Positions 34,068-42,051 of a stretch of 64,000 nt of DNA are shown here, piece after piece. The notes below the pieces were generated by a model. The model saw only the letters and a program-made list of their open reading frames with translations. It had not been told where the DNA came from and did not search any database. The stretch spans positions 124,001 through 188,000 of the forward strand of contig NZ_AXAY01000011.1 in assembly GCF_000473045.1 (NCBI RefSeq). Reading direction: 5' to 3'. Every line of letters begins with the position of its first letter. Positions within the stretch are counted from its first letter, which is position 1. The position numbers were made by a program, and so were the translations under genes. Origin of the DNA: Bradyrhizobium sp. WSM3983 (GTDB taxonomy: Bacteria > Pseudomonadota > Alphaproteobacteria > Rhizobiales > Xanthobacteraceae).

Positions 34068-34514
34068 ATGGCACAGGTCGCCTGGTTCGACGATCTCACC
34101 GTCGGCATGCGCTTCAAATCCCCCGAGGTCGAGGTCACCGAGGCCGACATCAAGCGGTTTGCCGCCGAGTTCGACCCGCAGCCGATGCATCTCGACCACG
34201 AGGCCGCCAAGGCGACCCTGTTCAACGGCCTGGCTGCGTCGGGATGGCACACCGCGGCGATCGCCATGAACCTTGCGATCCAGACCCGTCCGTTCGGCCC
34301 GCACCCGCTGATCGGCGCCGGCGTCGACGGGCTGCGCTGGACCATTCCTGTGCGACCGAATGACCGCCTGCATCTGGTCGGCGAGGTCATCAGCCTGACG
34401 CCGTCGAAGTCGAAGCCGCAGGGCATCGCACTCGTGAAATGGACGATGTTCAACCAGAACGGCGAGGAGGTTTACACCTTCACCCCGATCGCGATCGTGC
34501 CGCGGCGCGGGTAG
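34068..34514 (+). CDS. MaoC-family dehydratase (hot-dog fold)
   Basis: 148 residues. MaoC-like signatures are FDDLTVGMRFKSPEVEVTEADI at the start, FAAEFDPQPMHLDHEAAKAT near 30 (the hydratase Asp-His pair), FNGLAASGWHTAAI near 52 and GVDGLRWTIPVRPNDRLHL near 85. Such enzymes hydrate enoyl-CoA thioesters; the physiological acyl chain is unknown. ATG 34068 follows CGAGGCAAAA. It stands alone. Confidence 0.88.
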   Translation: MAQVAWFDDLTVGMRFKSPEVEVTEADIKRFAAEFDPQPMHLDHEAAKATLFNGLAASGWHTAAIAMNLAIQTRPFGPHPLIGAGVDGLRWTIPVRPNDRLHLVGEVISLTPSKSKPQGIALVKWTMFNQNGEEVYTFTPIAIVPRRG

Positions 34515-34619
34515 GGGAGGTTCGCGCCGTTCACCATCGGCCGGGTCGAGCCGGCTGAAACCCTTGCGGCTCGTCGGGAGAGATGGTCAGTTGCTCCGGG
34601 GAAAACGCTGGAGGCTGAC

Positions 34620-35120
34620 ATGAAACGGTTCTTCCTTGCCGCTGCGTTGCTCGCCGGTGCCGCCTTGGGTGCCGGACCAGCGGTTGCGCAACAGTCCAAG
34701 GTCGGTGACTGGACCATCGAGAAGCGCACGCAGGACACCCATTGCAACGCCAGCCGCGGCTACAAGGACAAGGCCGACGAGAACCGCGACTACGTCATCG
34801 TGATCACCTATTCCGACAAGGCCATCGTGATCGTGATGATCTATGACGGCTGGGAGTGGGACAAGGTCGGCGAGATCCTGAAAGCCGATGTCGGCACCGA
34901 TGATTCCGACATCATGTCGAAGGCGAAGTGGGAAGTCATGGACAAGACCACCGTGCGCGGCATCTTCGAGTACGATCAGTCCATGATGGATCGCCTGTCG
35001 AGGGCCAAGCGTCTCACGCTCGATTTCGAGGATGATGACGACGATAGCATCGAGATGCAGATCCCACGTGCCGGCGAGGCGCTCGCCGCGCTGAAATTCT
35101 GCGAGGAGAACCGGAAATAA
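34620..35120 (+). CDS. Secreted hypothetical protein
   Basis: 166 residues with a clean Sec signal peptide (cleavage after about residue 24, AVAQQ). The mature part opens KVGDWTIEKRTQDTHCNASR, vaguely like IalB-type domains, and has an acidic run (FEDDDDDSIEMQI) near the C-terminus and two cysteines that could pair. I cannot name a family. It is a single gene with AAACGCTGGAGG upstream. Confidence 0.75.
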   Translation: MKRFFLAAALLAGAALGAGPAVAQQSKVGDWTIEKRTQDTHCNASRGYKDKADENRDYVIVITYSDKAIVIVMIYDGWEWDKVGEILKADVGTDDSDIMSKAKWEVMDKTTVRGIFEYDQSMMDRLSRAKRLTLDFEDDDDDSIEMQIPRAGEALAALKFCEENRK

Positions 35121-35371
35121 ATCGCCACGCTCCTCAGGCGCGGTTGATTGAGCAAGCAGCGAGCGGCGCGTGATGCACCGCACACAGCCCGATCGCTGTT
35201 CGCATTTATCCTAGTCTTTGGCGAAAACGTCCAAGCCGCACCCTGCGGTTGACGTTACGCAAGGACGATGTTCGAGATTCCAGCATTTTTCTCTGACGTT
35301 TTCTTGTCGTCGACTACGACGATCGGCCGGTCTGTCTTCATCGTCAGCCTCCAGACCGCATTGCCCCGCCG

Positions 35372-36526
35372 ATGACGATCGTCGAGGCGAACAGGTTCTC
35401 TTCACTCGTGGGCGAGATCTATGATGCAGCGGTCGATCCCGCACAGCGAAGCGCCGCCCTGGAGCAGGTTGCCGTTTTCGTCGGCGGCTCGGCCGTGACC
35501 ATTCTCTCGCGCGACGCAGCCAGGCTCTCGATCGAAATCCACCAGCACTATGGAACGGATTCCCGCTTTCGCGAGCTCTATCGGGATCGATATGTCGAGC
35601 TCGATCCATTGCTCGATCGCCACCTCGATCTGGCCGTCGAGCAGACCATCGGCGTGGCCGACGTGATGCCCTATTCGGACTTCGTGGCCACGAGCTTCTA
35701 TCGCGAGTGGGTGGAACCGCAGGGCGCCGTCGACCTCGCGACCGTCACGCTCGAACGATCGAATGCGCGCACGACGATTTTGCAGGTCATGCGCGGCCGG
35801 TCACGGGGAACCGTCGATGACGCGATGCGCGAGCGCATGCGGTTGGTTGCGCCGCACATCCAGCGCTCGCGCGTCATGGGTCGGCAGATCAGGGCGCGCT
35901 CCCACATCATGGCCGACCTCGCCGAGGTTCTCGACGCCTTAAGCACGGCGATCTGCCTGTTCGACGCTGAGGGGCGGATCGTTCATGCCAACGCGTCGTG
36001 TCGGCAATTGCTCGCTGACGGCGATCTGCTCGCGATCGTCGGCGATCGCATCGTGGCGCGTAGCACCCAAGCCGACAAAATACTCCGCAGCCTGTTTGAT
36101 CTCGCCGCCGACGGCGCAACCCGTTCGGCCGATCGCCGCAGGATCGAGTTCATGACGTCGACCGACGGCCAGCACTATCTGGCGCACTCGTTTTCACTGA
36201 CGCAGCAACGTCGCCAGCAACGCGATGTTGCTGCGACGGCGCTGTTCCTGCAAAAGGCCTCGATGGCGCCTCAGCTCGCAACGGACGCGATCGCTGCAGC
36301 ATTCAGGCTGACACCGTCTGAAATGCGCGTGCTGACGGCCATCGTCGAGCTCGGTGGAGTTCCCGACATCGCGGCAAAGCTCGGAATTGCCGAGACGACG
36401 GTGAAGACACATCTCGGTCGCCTCTTCGAGAAGACCGGCGCCGGCAGGCAGGCGGATCTTGTGAAGATCGCGGCGGGCTTTGCTGCTCCGTTCGTGCAGG
36501 CGATCGGCCCCGACAACGCCGTGTAA
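35372..36526 (+). CDS. LuxR-type regulator 1 of 3
   Basis: A 384-residue protein with a C-terminal GerE/LuxR helix-turn-helix (residues about 308-365: LTPSEMRVLTAIVELGG, GIAETTVKTHLGRLFEKTGA) and an N-terminal sensory region (EIYDAAVDPAQRSAALEQV, DPLLDRHLDL) plus a PAS-like middle (ICLFDAEGRIVHANASCRQL). It is not a receiver-domain or classical autoinducer-binding protein. Related in layout to the proteins at 38306 and 39476 but the most divergent of the three. Start at ATG 35372; ribosome site weak. Confidence 0.88.
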   Translation: MTIVEANRFSSLVGEIYDAAVDPAQRSAALEQVAVFVGGSAVTILSRDAARLSIEIHQHYGTDSRFRELYRDRYVELDPLLDRHLDLAVEQTIGVADVMPYSDFVATSFYREWVEPQGAVDLATVTLERSNARTTILQVMRGRSRGTVDDAMRERMRLVAPHIQRSRVMGRQIRARSHIMADLAEVLDALSTAICLFDAEGRIVHANASCRQLLADGDLLAIVGDRIVARSTQADKILRSLFDLAADGATRSADRRRIEFMTSTDGQHYLAHSFSLTQQRRQQRDVAATALFLQKASMAPQLATDAIAAAFRLTPSEMRVLTAIVELGGVPDIAAKLGIAETTVKTHLGRLFEKTGAGRQADLVKIAAGFAAPFVQAIGPDNAV

Positions 36527-36743
36527 TCCAATTCACATCGTGCGCTGCGAGTTGCGCGCTCTCAATCCATTGTGAAGGCCGAGCTGCATTCGTCCTCCGA
36601 ACGTATGACGCTTGTTATTTGCCACTTCCGTATAGGCAGTTTCTGAAATGAGATGGGCGATGCCCGCCACCACGCGGCACCGGATACGAGTGCGGGGGAG
36701 AACAGCGCGTGGCCAGGCCTGCTCGTCGATTGGAGGGATTGCA

Positions 36744-37718
36744 GTGAGCGGCAAGGACGATGTTTCCATTCTGAGGGTTTCGTCGAACGAGATTCCGGAG
36801 AGCGAGCGCGTTACGACGCTGCGCGACTTCTACTGTCGCGGCGTGCTCAAGGCCGAGCTCGACGTTCGGGATGGCAAGCCCATCGTGGCAAGCCTCACGT
36901 CTCATTCGCTGCCCGATGCGCAATTGCTCCTCGGTACCCTGTTCGGCGCCAAGGTCGTTCGCTCCCAGCACCTTGTTGTGGACGGCGATGACAGTCTTGC
37001 GCTGGTCTTCAACCGGTCCGGGACCGTCGGGGTCACGGGGCGGGGGCGAGACTTGCTGCTCGGTCCCGGAGACGCCGTGCTGACCAGTGCCGAGGACGCC
37101 ACGACCTTCGAGCGGTTCGAGGTCGGAGACTGCTTCTCGCTGCGGGTGCCGCGGCGGGTTCTCGCGCCGATCATTATGGATGTGGACGATGTGGTGATGC
37201 GCGTCATCCGGGACCGCCAGACCGAGATCAGGGTTCTCGTCGATTACGCAACGTCGTTGGTGCGGGAGAATGCCCTGGCAACGCCCGCGCTGCGTGATGT
37301 CGGCGTCGGGCATTTGCACGACCTCCTGGCGCTCGTGCTCGGTCCAACCGACGACGTACGGGAAAGCGCCGGCCGGCGCGGCGCGAAGGCCGCGCGCTTG
37401 CGCAAAGCCAAATTCCTGATCGTCAACAATTGCTGGCGGCAGGACCTGTCGGTGGCCGGCGTTGCGCAGGGGCTCGGCGTCACGCCGCGTTACCTCCAGC
37501 GCCTGTTCGAGGCCGATGGCAAGACGTTTTCCTCGTTCCTGATCGAGCAACGCCTCAAGCGCGCCCATCGCATGTTGCGGGAACCGGAATTCGCCGAGCG
37601 TCCGGTCTCTTCGATCGCCTACGACGTCGGCTTCGGCGATCTCTCCTATTTCAACCGCTCTTTCCGGCGGGCCTACGGCGCCACGCCGAGCGACGTCAGG
37701 AGCGGCGCGGCGCAGTGA
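36744..37718 (+). CDS. AraC-family transcriptional regulator
   Basis: 324 residues from a GTG start at 36744, chosen because GGAGGG lies seven bases upstream; an in-frame ATG at 36648 adds an unlikely Arg-rich tail. The N-terminal half is an AraC-binding-domain-like sensor (RDFYCRGVLKAELDV, LVFNRSGTVGVTGRGRDLLL). The C-terminal two-helix DNA-binding domain (residues about 225-320) includes LSVAGVAQGLGVTPRYLQRL and SSIAYDVGFGDLSYFNRSFR. It lies among three LuxR-type regulators. Confidence 0.9.
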   Translation: MSGKDDVSILRVSSNEIPESERVTTLRDFYCRGVLKAELDVRDGKPIVASLTSHSLPDAQLLLGTLFGAKVVRSQHLVVDGDDSLALVFNRSGTVGVTGRGRDLLLGPGDAVLTSAEDATTFERFEVGDCFSLRVPRRVLAPIIMDVDDVVMRVIRDRQTEIRVLVDYATSLVRENALATPALRDVGVGHLHDLLALVLGPTDDVRESAGRRGAKAARLRKAKFLIVNNCWRQDLSVAGVAQGLGVTPRYLQRLFEADGKTFSSFLIEQRLKRAHRMLREPEFAERPVSSIAYDVGFGDLSYFNRSFRRAYGATPSDVRSGAAQ

Positions 37719-37921
37719 TCGCATCCGTGCGAGTTCGAGCGTGCGATCGATTTCGATCCGGAGCGGGGAATTGTTCACATGATCCTTGATCGTGAAGTCA
37801 TGGCCGTTGCTCGTTTGTTGAGCCGAAGTGCCGTTGTTGCGGGCAAACCGATTACGAGTTCTGGCGCGTGGAGCAGGTCATGACGCAGCGTTCCGTGCGG
37901 CGCCGTCGGTTGGAGTGTGGA

Positions 37922-38170
37922 ATGCGCCGTTTCTTCTTCGATCTCCTGGTCGGCAATACCGTCAAGATCGATCCGGGCGGAATGGTGTTCGAGCATGCCA
38001 AGGCGACATTCGTGGTCGCCGACGAGATGGCAAGGCACCTCTTCGTCTGGCGCGATGATCTGCGCGATCGCGATGCCTGGATCCGCGTCAGGGACGATGG
38101 CGGGCGCGAGTTCTATCGCGCCGCGGTCTGGTCGGAGAGCACCGAGAAAGCGGGCTGGGACCAGGCGTGA
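37922..38170 (+). CDS. Small DUF6894-like protein
   Basis: 82 residues beginning MRRFFFDLLVGNTVKID. A later IRVRDDGGREFYRAAVWSE matches the pattern of small DUF6894 proteins common in Bradyrhizobium (beta strand, helix, VxDxxG strand), though the assignment is by eye. TGGAG sits upstream of ATG 37922; an earlier in-frame ATG at 37868 is less well supported. It sits between the AraC gene and the second LuxR gene. Confidence 0.6.
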   Translation: MRRFFFDLLVGNTVKIDPGGMVFEHAKATFVVADEMARHLFVWRDDLRDRDAWIRVRDDGGREFYRAAVWSESTEKAGWDQA

Positions 38171-38305
38171 ATGCGCGCAGTGTCGCAATTCTGCACCAGT
38201 GGCGATTCACAGTTGGCTGCGCCGGCCTCCTCCGATCGGAGGATGAGGGCATGCTCCGGTTGTGTTATGGTATCGGGCATTGTTCATCCAAAGCCATTCA
38301 ACACC

Positions 38306-39424
38306 ATGTCCAGACCGCGGAAGCTGCCAGATCTGGTCGAGTCCATTTACGATGCCGGTCTCGACCCCTCGCTGTGGAACGACGTCGTCGTGGGCATCCG
38401 CGATTTCGTCGGTGGCCAGGCCTGCGGGCTGTTTTCCAAGGATTCGATCAGCAAGTTCGGCATCACGCATTATTATTGCGGGGCCGATCCGCACTACATC
38501 CAGCTCTATTCGGAGACCCATTCCAAGTTCGATCCGCTGACGATCCTGCCGCCACAGGGCCGGATCGTAAGCATCCCCGATCTGGTCAATTTCGACGAAT
38601 ATCGCCGCGGGCGCTTCTATCAGGAATGGCTGCGGCCGCAGGGCTCTCACGACGCCGCCAATGTCGTGCTCGAGAAATCGAACGCGCACTGCCCGGTGAT
38701 GATGACGGTGCTGTCGGGCCGGCGCATGGTTGACGCGCGAATGAAGCACCGGATGTCGATGATCGTGCCGCACGCCAGCCGCGCGCTGCTGGTCAATCGC
38801 GCCATCAGCTCGAAGCTGACGCTGGCCACGGCGCTCGCTGATGTCCTGGACAATCTGTCGTCCGGCATCTTCCTGCTCGATTCCGGCTGCCACGTGGTCC
38901 ACGCCAATGCGAGCGGCTACGCGCTGCTCGAGGCTGACGACGTGGTCCGCATCGTTGCCGGCCAGCTCGTGACCAGCGGCACCGAGGCCAATCAGACGCT
39001 GCGCGAGGCGTTCGCGGCCCGCGGCGATGCTGCCTCGCTTCTCGCAGAGGGGCAAGCGATCCCGTTACTTTCGTCCAAGAGCGAACGCTATGTGGCGCAC
39101 ATCCTGCCGCTGTCCTCTGTGCTGCGGAACGGCAGCGAGCGGTCGTTCGATGCGGTCGGCGCGCTGCTGCTGCGTAAGGTCACGCCCTGCGGGCAATCCT
39201 ACGGCGAGCTGATTGCGCGGACCTTCAACCTGACGCCGGCGGAACTGCGGGTGTTCCTGTCGATCGTCGAGGTCGGCGGCGTTCCGGAGACGTCCATCGC
39301 GCTCGGAATCGCAGAGACGACGGTGAAGACGCATCTACATCGCGTGTTCGCCAAGACGGGCGTCGCGCGTCAGGCGGATCTCGTCAAGCTCGCGGCCGGA
39401 TTCTCCAATCCACTTGTCAACTAG
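38306..39424 (+). CDS. LuxR-type regulator 2 of 3
   Basis: 372 residues from ATG 38306, the start that aligns with its paralogue; in-frame ATGs at 38243 and 38267 are possible and no start has a good ribosome site. N-terminal sensor region: LVESIYDAGLDPSLWNDVVV, THYYCGADPHYIQLYSE, IPDLVNFDEYRRGRFYQEWL. PAS-like middle: GIFLLDSGCHVVHANASGYA. C-terminal LuxR helix-turn-helix: LTPAELRVFLSIVEVGG, ETTVKTHLHRVFAKTGVARQ. Very close in sequence to the protein encoded 52 bases downstream, so a recent tandem duplication. Confidence 0.88.
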   Translation: MSRPRKLPDLVESIYDAGLDPSLWNDVVVGIRDFVGGQACGLFSKDSISKFGITHYYCGADPHYIQLYSETHSKFDPLTILPPQGRIVSIPDLVNFDEYRRGRFYQEWLRPQGSHDAANVVLEKSNAHCPVMMTVLSGRRMVDARMKHRMSMIVPHASRALLVNRAISSKLTLATALADVLDNLSSGIFLLDSGCHVVHANASGYALLEADDVVRIVAGQLVTSGTEANQTLREAFAARGDAASLLAEGQAIPLLSSKSERYVAHILPLSSVLRNGSERSFDAVGALLLRKVTPCGQSYGELIARTFNLTPAELRVFLSIVEVGGVPETSIALGIAETTVKTHLHRVFAKTGVARQADLVKLAAGFSNPLVN

Positions 39425-39475
39425 CTGGTTAATTGGCGAGAAACCATTGAACCTATCGCTGTCCCGGCCGACTCC

Positions 39476-40657
39476 ATGGAAAAGCCTGAGGGCATCAACG
39501 TCTCAAATCCACGCGCCGGACTATTGGCTCATTCAATGCAGCTGACCGCAAAACACTCCGAGTTGATCGAGAGCATATATGACGCCGGACTCAATCCTGA
39601 ATTGTGGTCCGATGTTGTCGTCATGCTCAACGGTTTCTTCGGCAGCCGGGCTTGCGGCCTGATTTCAAAAGACAAGGTCAGCAAGTCCGGATCGACGCAC
39701 TATTATTGCGGGGTCGATCCGCACTTCATCCAGCTCTATGCCGACGAATACGCGCAGCATGACCCGCTCGCCAGGTTGCCGCGCTATGGTGAGGTACGCA
39801 ACATCCCGGACCTCGTGAATTTCGACGAATATCGTCGCGGGCGCTTCTATCAGGAGTGGCTGCGCCCCCAAGGCTGCGCCGACGTCGCAAATGCTGTACT
39901 GGAACAGGCGAACTCGCCGTGCCCGATGCTGATGACGGTCATCCCGGGCAAGGAGATGCTGAACGCGAAGATGCGCGCGCGCATGCAGCTCATCGTTCCC
40001 CACGCAAGCCGCGCTTTGATGATCAGCCGGACGATTGAGCGGAAGCAGCAGAGGTCAATTGCGCTTGCGGATATCGTGGATCGACTAAGTGCCGGCGTGA
40101 TCCTGCTCGATGCTGCCTGCAACATCGTCCACAGCAACCCGGCGGCCGACGCGATCCTCGATGCCGATGATGTCTTGCGGTCCGTCAACGGCCGCCTGCT
40201 GGCGAGATCGCCTGAGGCGAATGCAGCGCTGCGCATCGTCTTTCGTGACGAAGCGGAGGTGGCCGCTGTGGCGGGAGCGGGCCGCAAAATTCAGCTGGCA
40301 TCGAGGGACGGATCGCATCACATCGCTCATGTGATTGCGCTGCCGTCGCTTCTGCGGGAGGGGAGCGCAGGGCGTGCCGGGGGCGCCATCGGCGCCCTAT
40401 TCGTCTGGAAGGCGAAGTTCGATGCGCGCTCTTGCGCCGCTCTGATCGACCGCACGTTCGAGCTGACGGCTGCGGAACTCAGGGTTCTGCTGTCCATCGT
40501 CGAAATCGGCGGCGTGCCGGAGACAGCCGACGCGCTCGGAATCGCAGATACGACCGTGAAGACGCATCTGCATCGTGTGTTCGCCAAGACCGGCACCAGC
40601 CGGCAGGCCGACCTCGTCAAGCTCGCGGCAGGATTTTGCAACCCGCTGGTTCACTGA
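39476..40657 (+). CDS. LuxR-type regulator 3 of 3
   Basis: 393 residues. It shares with regulator 2 the sensor stretches ESIYDAGLNPELWSDVVV, THYYCGVDPHFIQLYADEYA, IPDLVNFDEYRRGRFYQEWL, and the C-terminal LTAAELRVLLSIVEIGG, DTTVKTHLHRVFAKTGTSRQ. The PAS-like core reads GVILLDAACNIVHSNPAADA. The middle domain differs most, hinting at different signals. Start 39476 is tentative; ATG 39536 would match the paralogue's length better. Confidence 0.88.
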   Translation: MEKPEGINVSNPRAGLLAHSMQLTAKHSELIESIYDAGLNPELWSDVVVMLNGFFGSRACGLISKDKVSKSGSTHYYCGVDPHFIQLYADEYAQHDPLARLPRYGEVRNIPDLVNFDEYRRGRFYQEWLRPQGCADVANAVLEQANSPCPMLMTVIPGKEMLNAKMRARMQLIVPHASRALMISRTIERKQQRSIALADIVDRLSAGVILLDAACNIVHSNPAADAILDADDVLRSVNGRLLARSPEANAALRIVFRDEAEVAAVAGAGRKIQLASRDGSHHIAHVIALPSLLREGSAGRAGGAIGALFVWKAKFDARSCAALIDRTFELTAAELRVLLSIVEIGGVPETADALGIADTTVKTHLHRVFAKTGTSRQADLVKLAAGFCNPLVH

Positions 40658-40878
40658 CGCACCGTCAGCGCTGAAGAACGAATCAGCGCCGTGCCCGCAA
40701 TTTCATCATCAGAAATGTTATCGCGCGTCATTCGTTTGGGTGACGCGATTTGCTGCGTTCTCTTCTACGAGAACTTACACGACTACTTGTCCGTCGCGTA
40801 CGATTCTTGCGTGAAGCAACTCACAGCGGGTGGGAGTGAATTCCATCAAATTCGCTTGCAGGCTGAGAGGAGGTCGCC

Positions 40879-41136
40879 ATGCGAACAACGGCACGAAGCC
40901 TGGTTCGGAAGTTCCACGACGTCGTCGATCGCATGATCGCAACGCTGCATCAGCAGCGTGCGATCGAGGCGCAGCGCGTGTTGCGGCGCTACCGCCATCT
41001 CCTCGGGGCGCAGCATGACGCGTTGCCTTTGAATGAATTTATTGCCGTCTGCAGTGAGAAGGATATTTCAGAAAATGCCCACCGATCTGATGCGCGCGAG
41101 CGTTCGGCCAGCCGCCCCAGTCTCGAACGTGCGTAA
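40879..41136 (+). CDS. Small basic hypothetical protein
   Basis: 85 residues, Arg- and His-rich, with a likely helix over residues 5-45 (VRKFHDVVDRMIATLHQQRA, EAQRVLRRYRHLL). AGGAGG sits eight bases before ATG 40879, strong support for translation. Its 3' end overlaps the next small gene by 62 bases in another frame, so its C-terminal tail may be unconstrained. Function unknown. Confidence 0.55.
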   Translation: MRTTARSLVRKFHDVVDRMIATLHQQRAIEAQRVLRRYRHLLGAQHDALPLNEFIAVCSEKDISENAHRSDARERSASRPSLERA

Positions 41137-41308
41137 CACCAACATCGTCGCGATGACGCTCACCGCAGCGCTCGTCACCCTTCAACTGGTCGGCCTCGTC
41201 ATGCTGGAACGATCGCACGCGCATGCGATGCAGGTGTCGTTTCCGCGCGAGCCTGCTAGCTGCCCGGAAAGCGCCTCCGCACCGGTCTCGCCGATTCCCT
41301 ATGACTGA
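41075..41308 (+). CDS. Small single-pass membrane protein
   Basis: 77 residues from ATG 41075 with GAAGGA about 11 bases upstream. One hydrophobic helix (NIVAMTLTAALVTLQLVGLV) is followed by a His-containing junction and a Pro/Ser-rich tail with one cysteine. It lies 14 bases before the TauE/SafE gene and may be co-transcribed with it. No family recognised. Confidence 0.5.
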   Translation: MPTDLMRASVRPAAPVSNVRNTNIVAMTLTAALVTLQLVGLVMLERSHAHAMQVSFPREPASCPESASAPVSPIPYD

Positions 41309-41322
41309 GCGGAGGGCGGATC

Positions 41323-42051
41323 ATGCCGGACATCACGACACTGATGCTACTCAGCGCTGCCGTGTTCGCCGGAGCCTTCGTCTCGGGGCTCTCGGGCTTC
41401 GCGTTCTCTGCCGTGGCGGGCGCGGTCCTGCTGCGCGTATTCCAGCCGCTGGAGGCGGTGCCCCTGATGATGGCATGCAGCATCGGCGTGCAGGCGACCA
41501 ATCTGTGGGCGCTCCGGCGCAGCATCCGTTGGGAGGGAAGCCTGCTCCTGATCATCGGCGGATTGATCGGCGTTCCCATTGCGGTCTCGCTGTTACAGAG
41601 CACCGACACGCATTTGCTTCGGCGCGGCTTTGGCGTCGTCGTTGCGCTCTATGCCGCCTACATGCTGCTGCGGCCGACGCTGGTGACTGCCGGTGAGGCC
41701 GTCGGTCGTCACTGGGTTGCGCTCATTGGATTTGGAGGAGGGCTCGTTGGTGGCCTGACCGCCATGCCCGGTGCGATCCCGACGATCTGGTGCGACATGC
41801 GCGGCATGCCCAAGGGCGAGCAGCGCGGCCTGGTGCAGCCGTTCATCGCCGCGATGCAGCTCTTTGCGATCATCCTGCTGGTCGGACATCAGGATCTGTC
41901 GTCGAAGGTCTTGGTCGACCTTGCGGTCAGCCTGCCGGCGCTGTTCGCGGGATCCGCGCTCGGCGTAATCGCGTTTCACCGGGTCAACGAGACGGTCTTT
42001 CGCAAGACCGTGCTCGTCCTGTTGTTGCTGTCAGGGATTTCCCTGATCTAG
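41323..42051 (+). CDS. TauE/SafE-family membrane transporter
   Basis: 242 residues with about seven or eight hydrophobic helices. The family repeats GAFVSGLSGFAFSAVAGAVL near residue 17 and GFGGGLVGGLTAMPGAIPTI near 131 are visible. Members export sulfite, sulfoacetate or related anions, or are uncharacterised. CGGAGGGCGG precedes the start. Its stop overlaps the stop of the convergent RND gene (42048-42051). Confidence 0.9.
   Translation: MPDITTLMLLSAAVFAGAFVSGLSGFAFSAVAGAVLLRVFQPLEAVPLMMACSIGVQATNLWALRRSIRWEGSLLLIIGGLIGVPIAVSLLQSTDTHLLRRGFGVVVALYAAYMLLRPTLVTAGEAVGRHWVALIGFGGGLVGGLTAMPGAIPTIWCDMRGMPKGEQRGLVQPFIAAMQLFAIILLVGHQDLSSKVLVDLAVSLPALFAGSALGVIAFHRVNETVFRKTVLVLLLLSGISLI

Noticed and set aside
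42048..42051. Terminator between convergent TauE and RND genes
   Set aside because: The two stop codons overlap and there is no hairpin with a T-run there.
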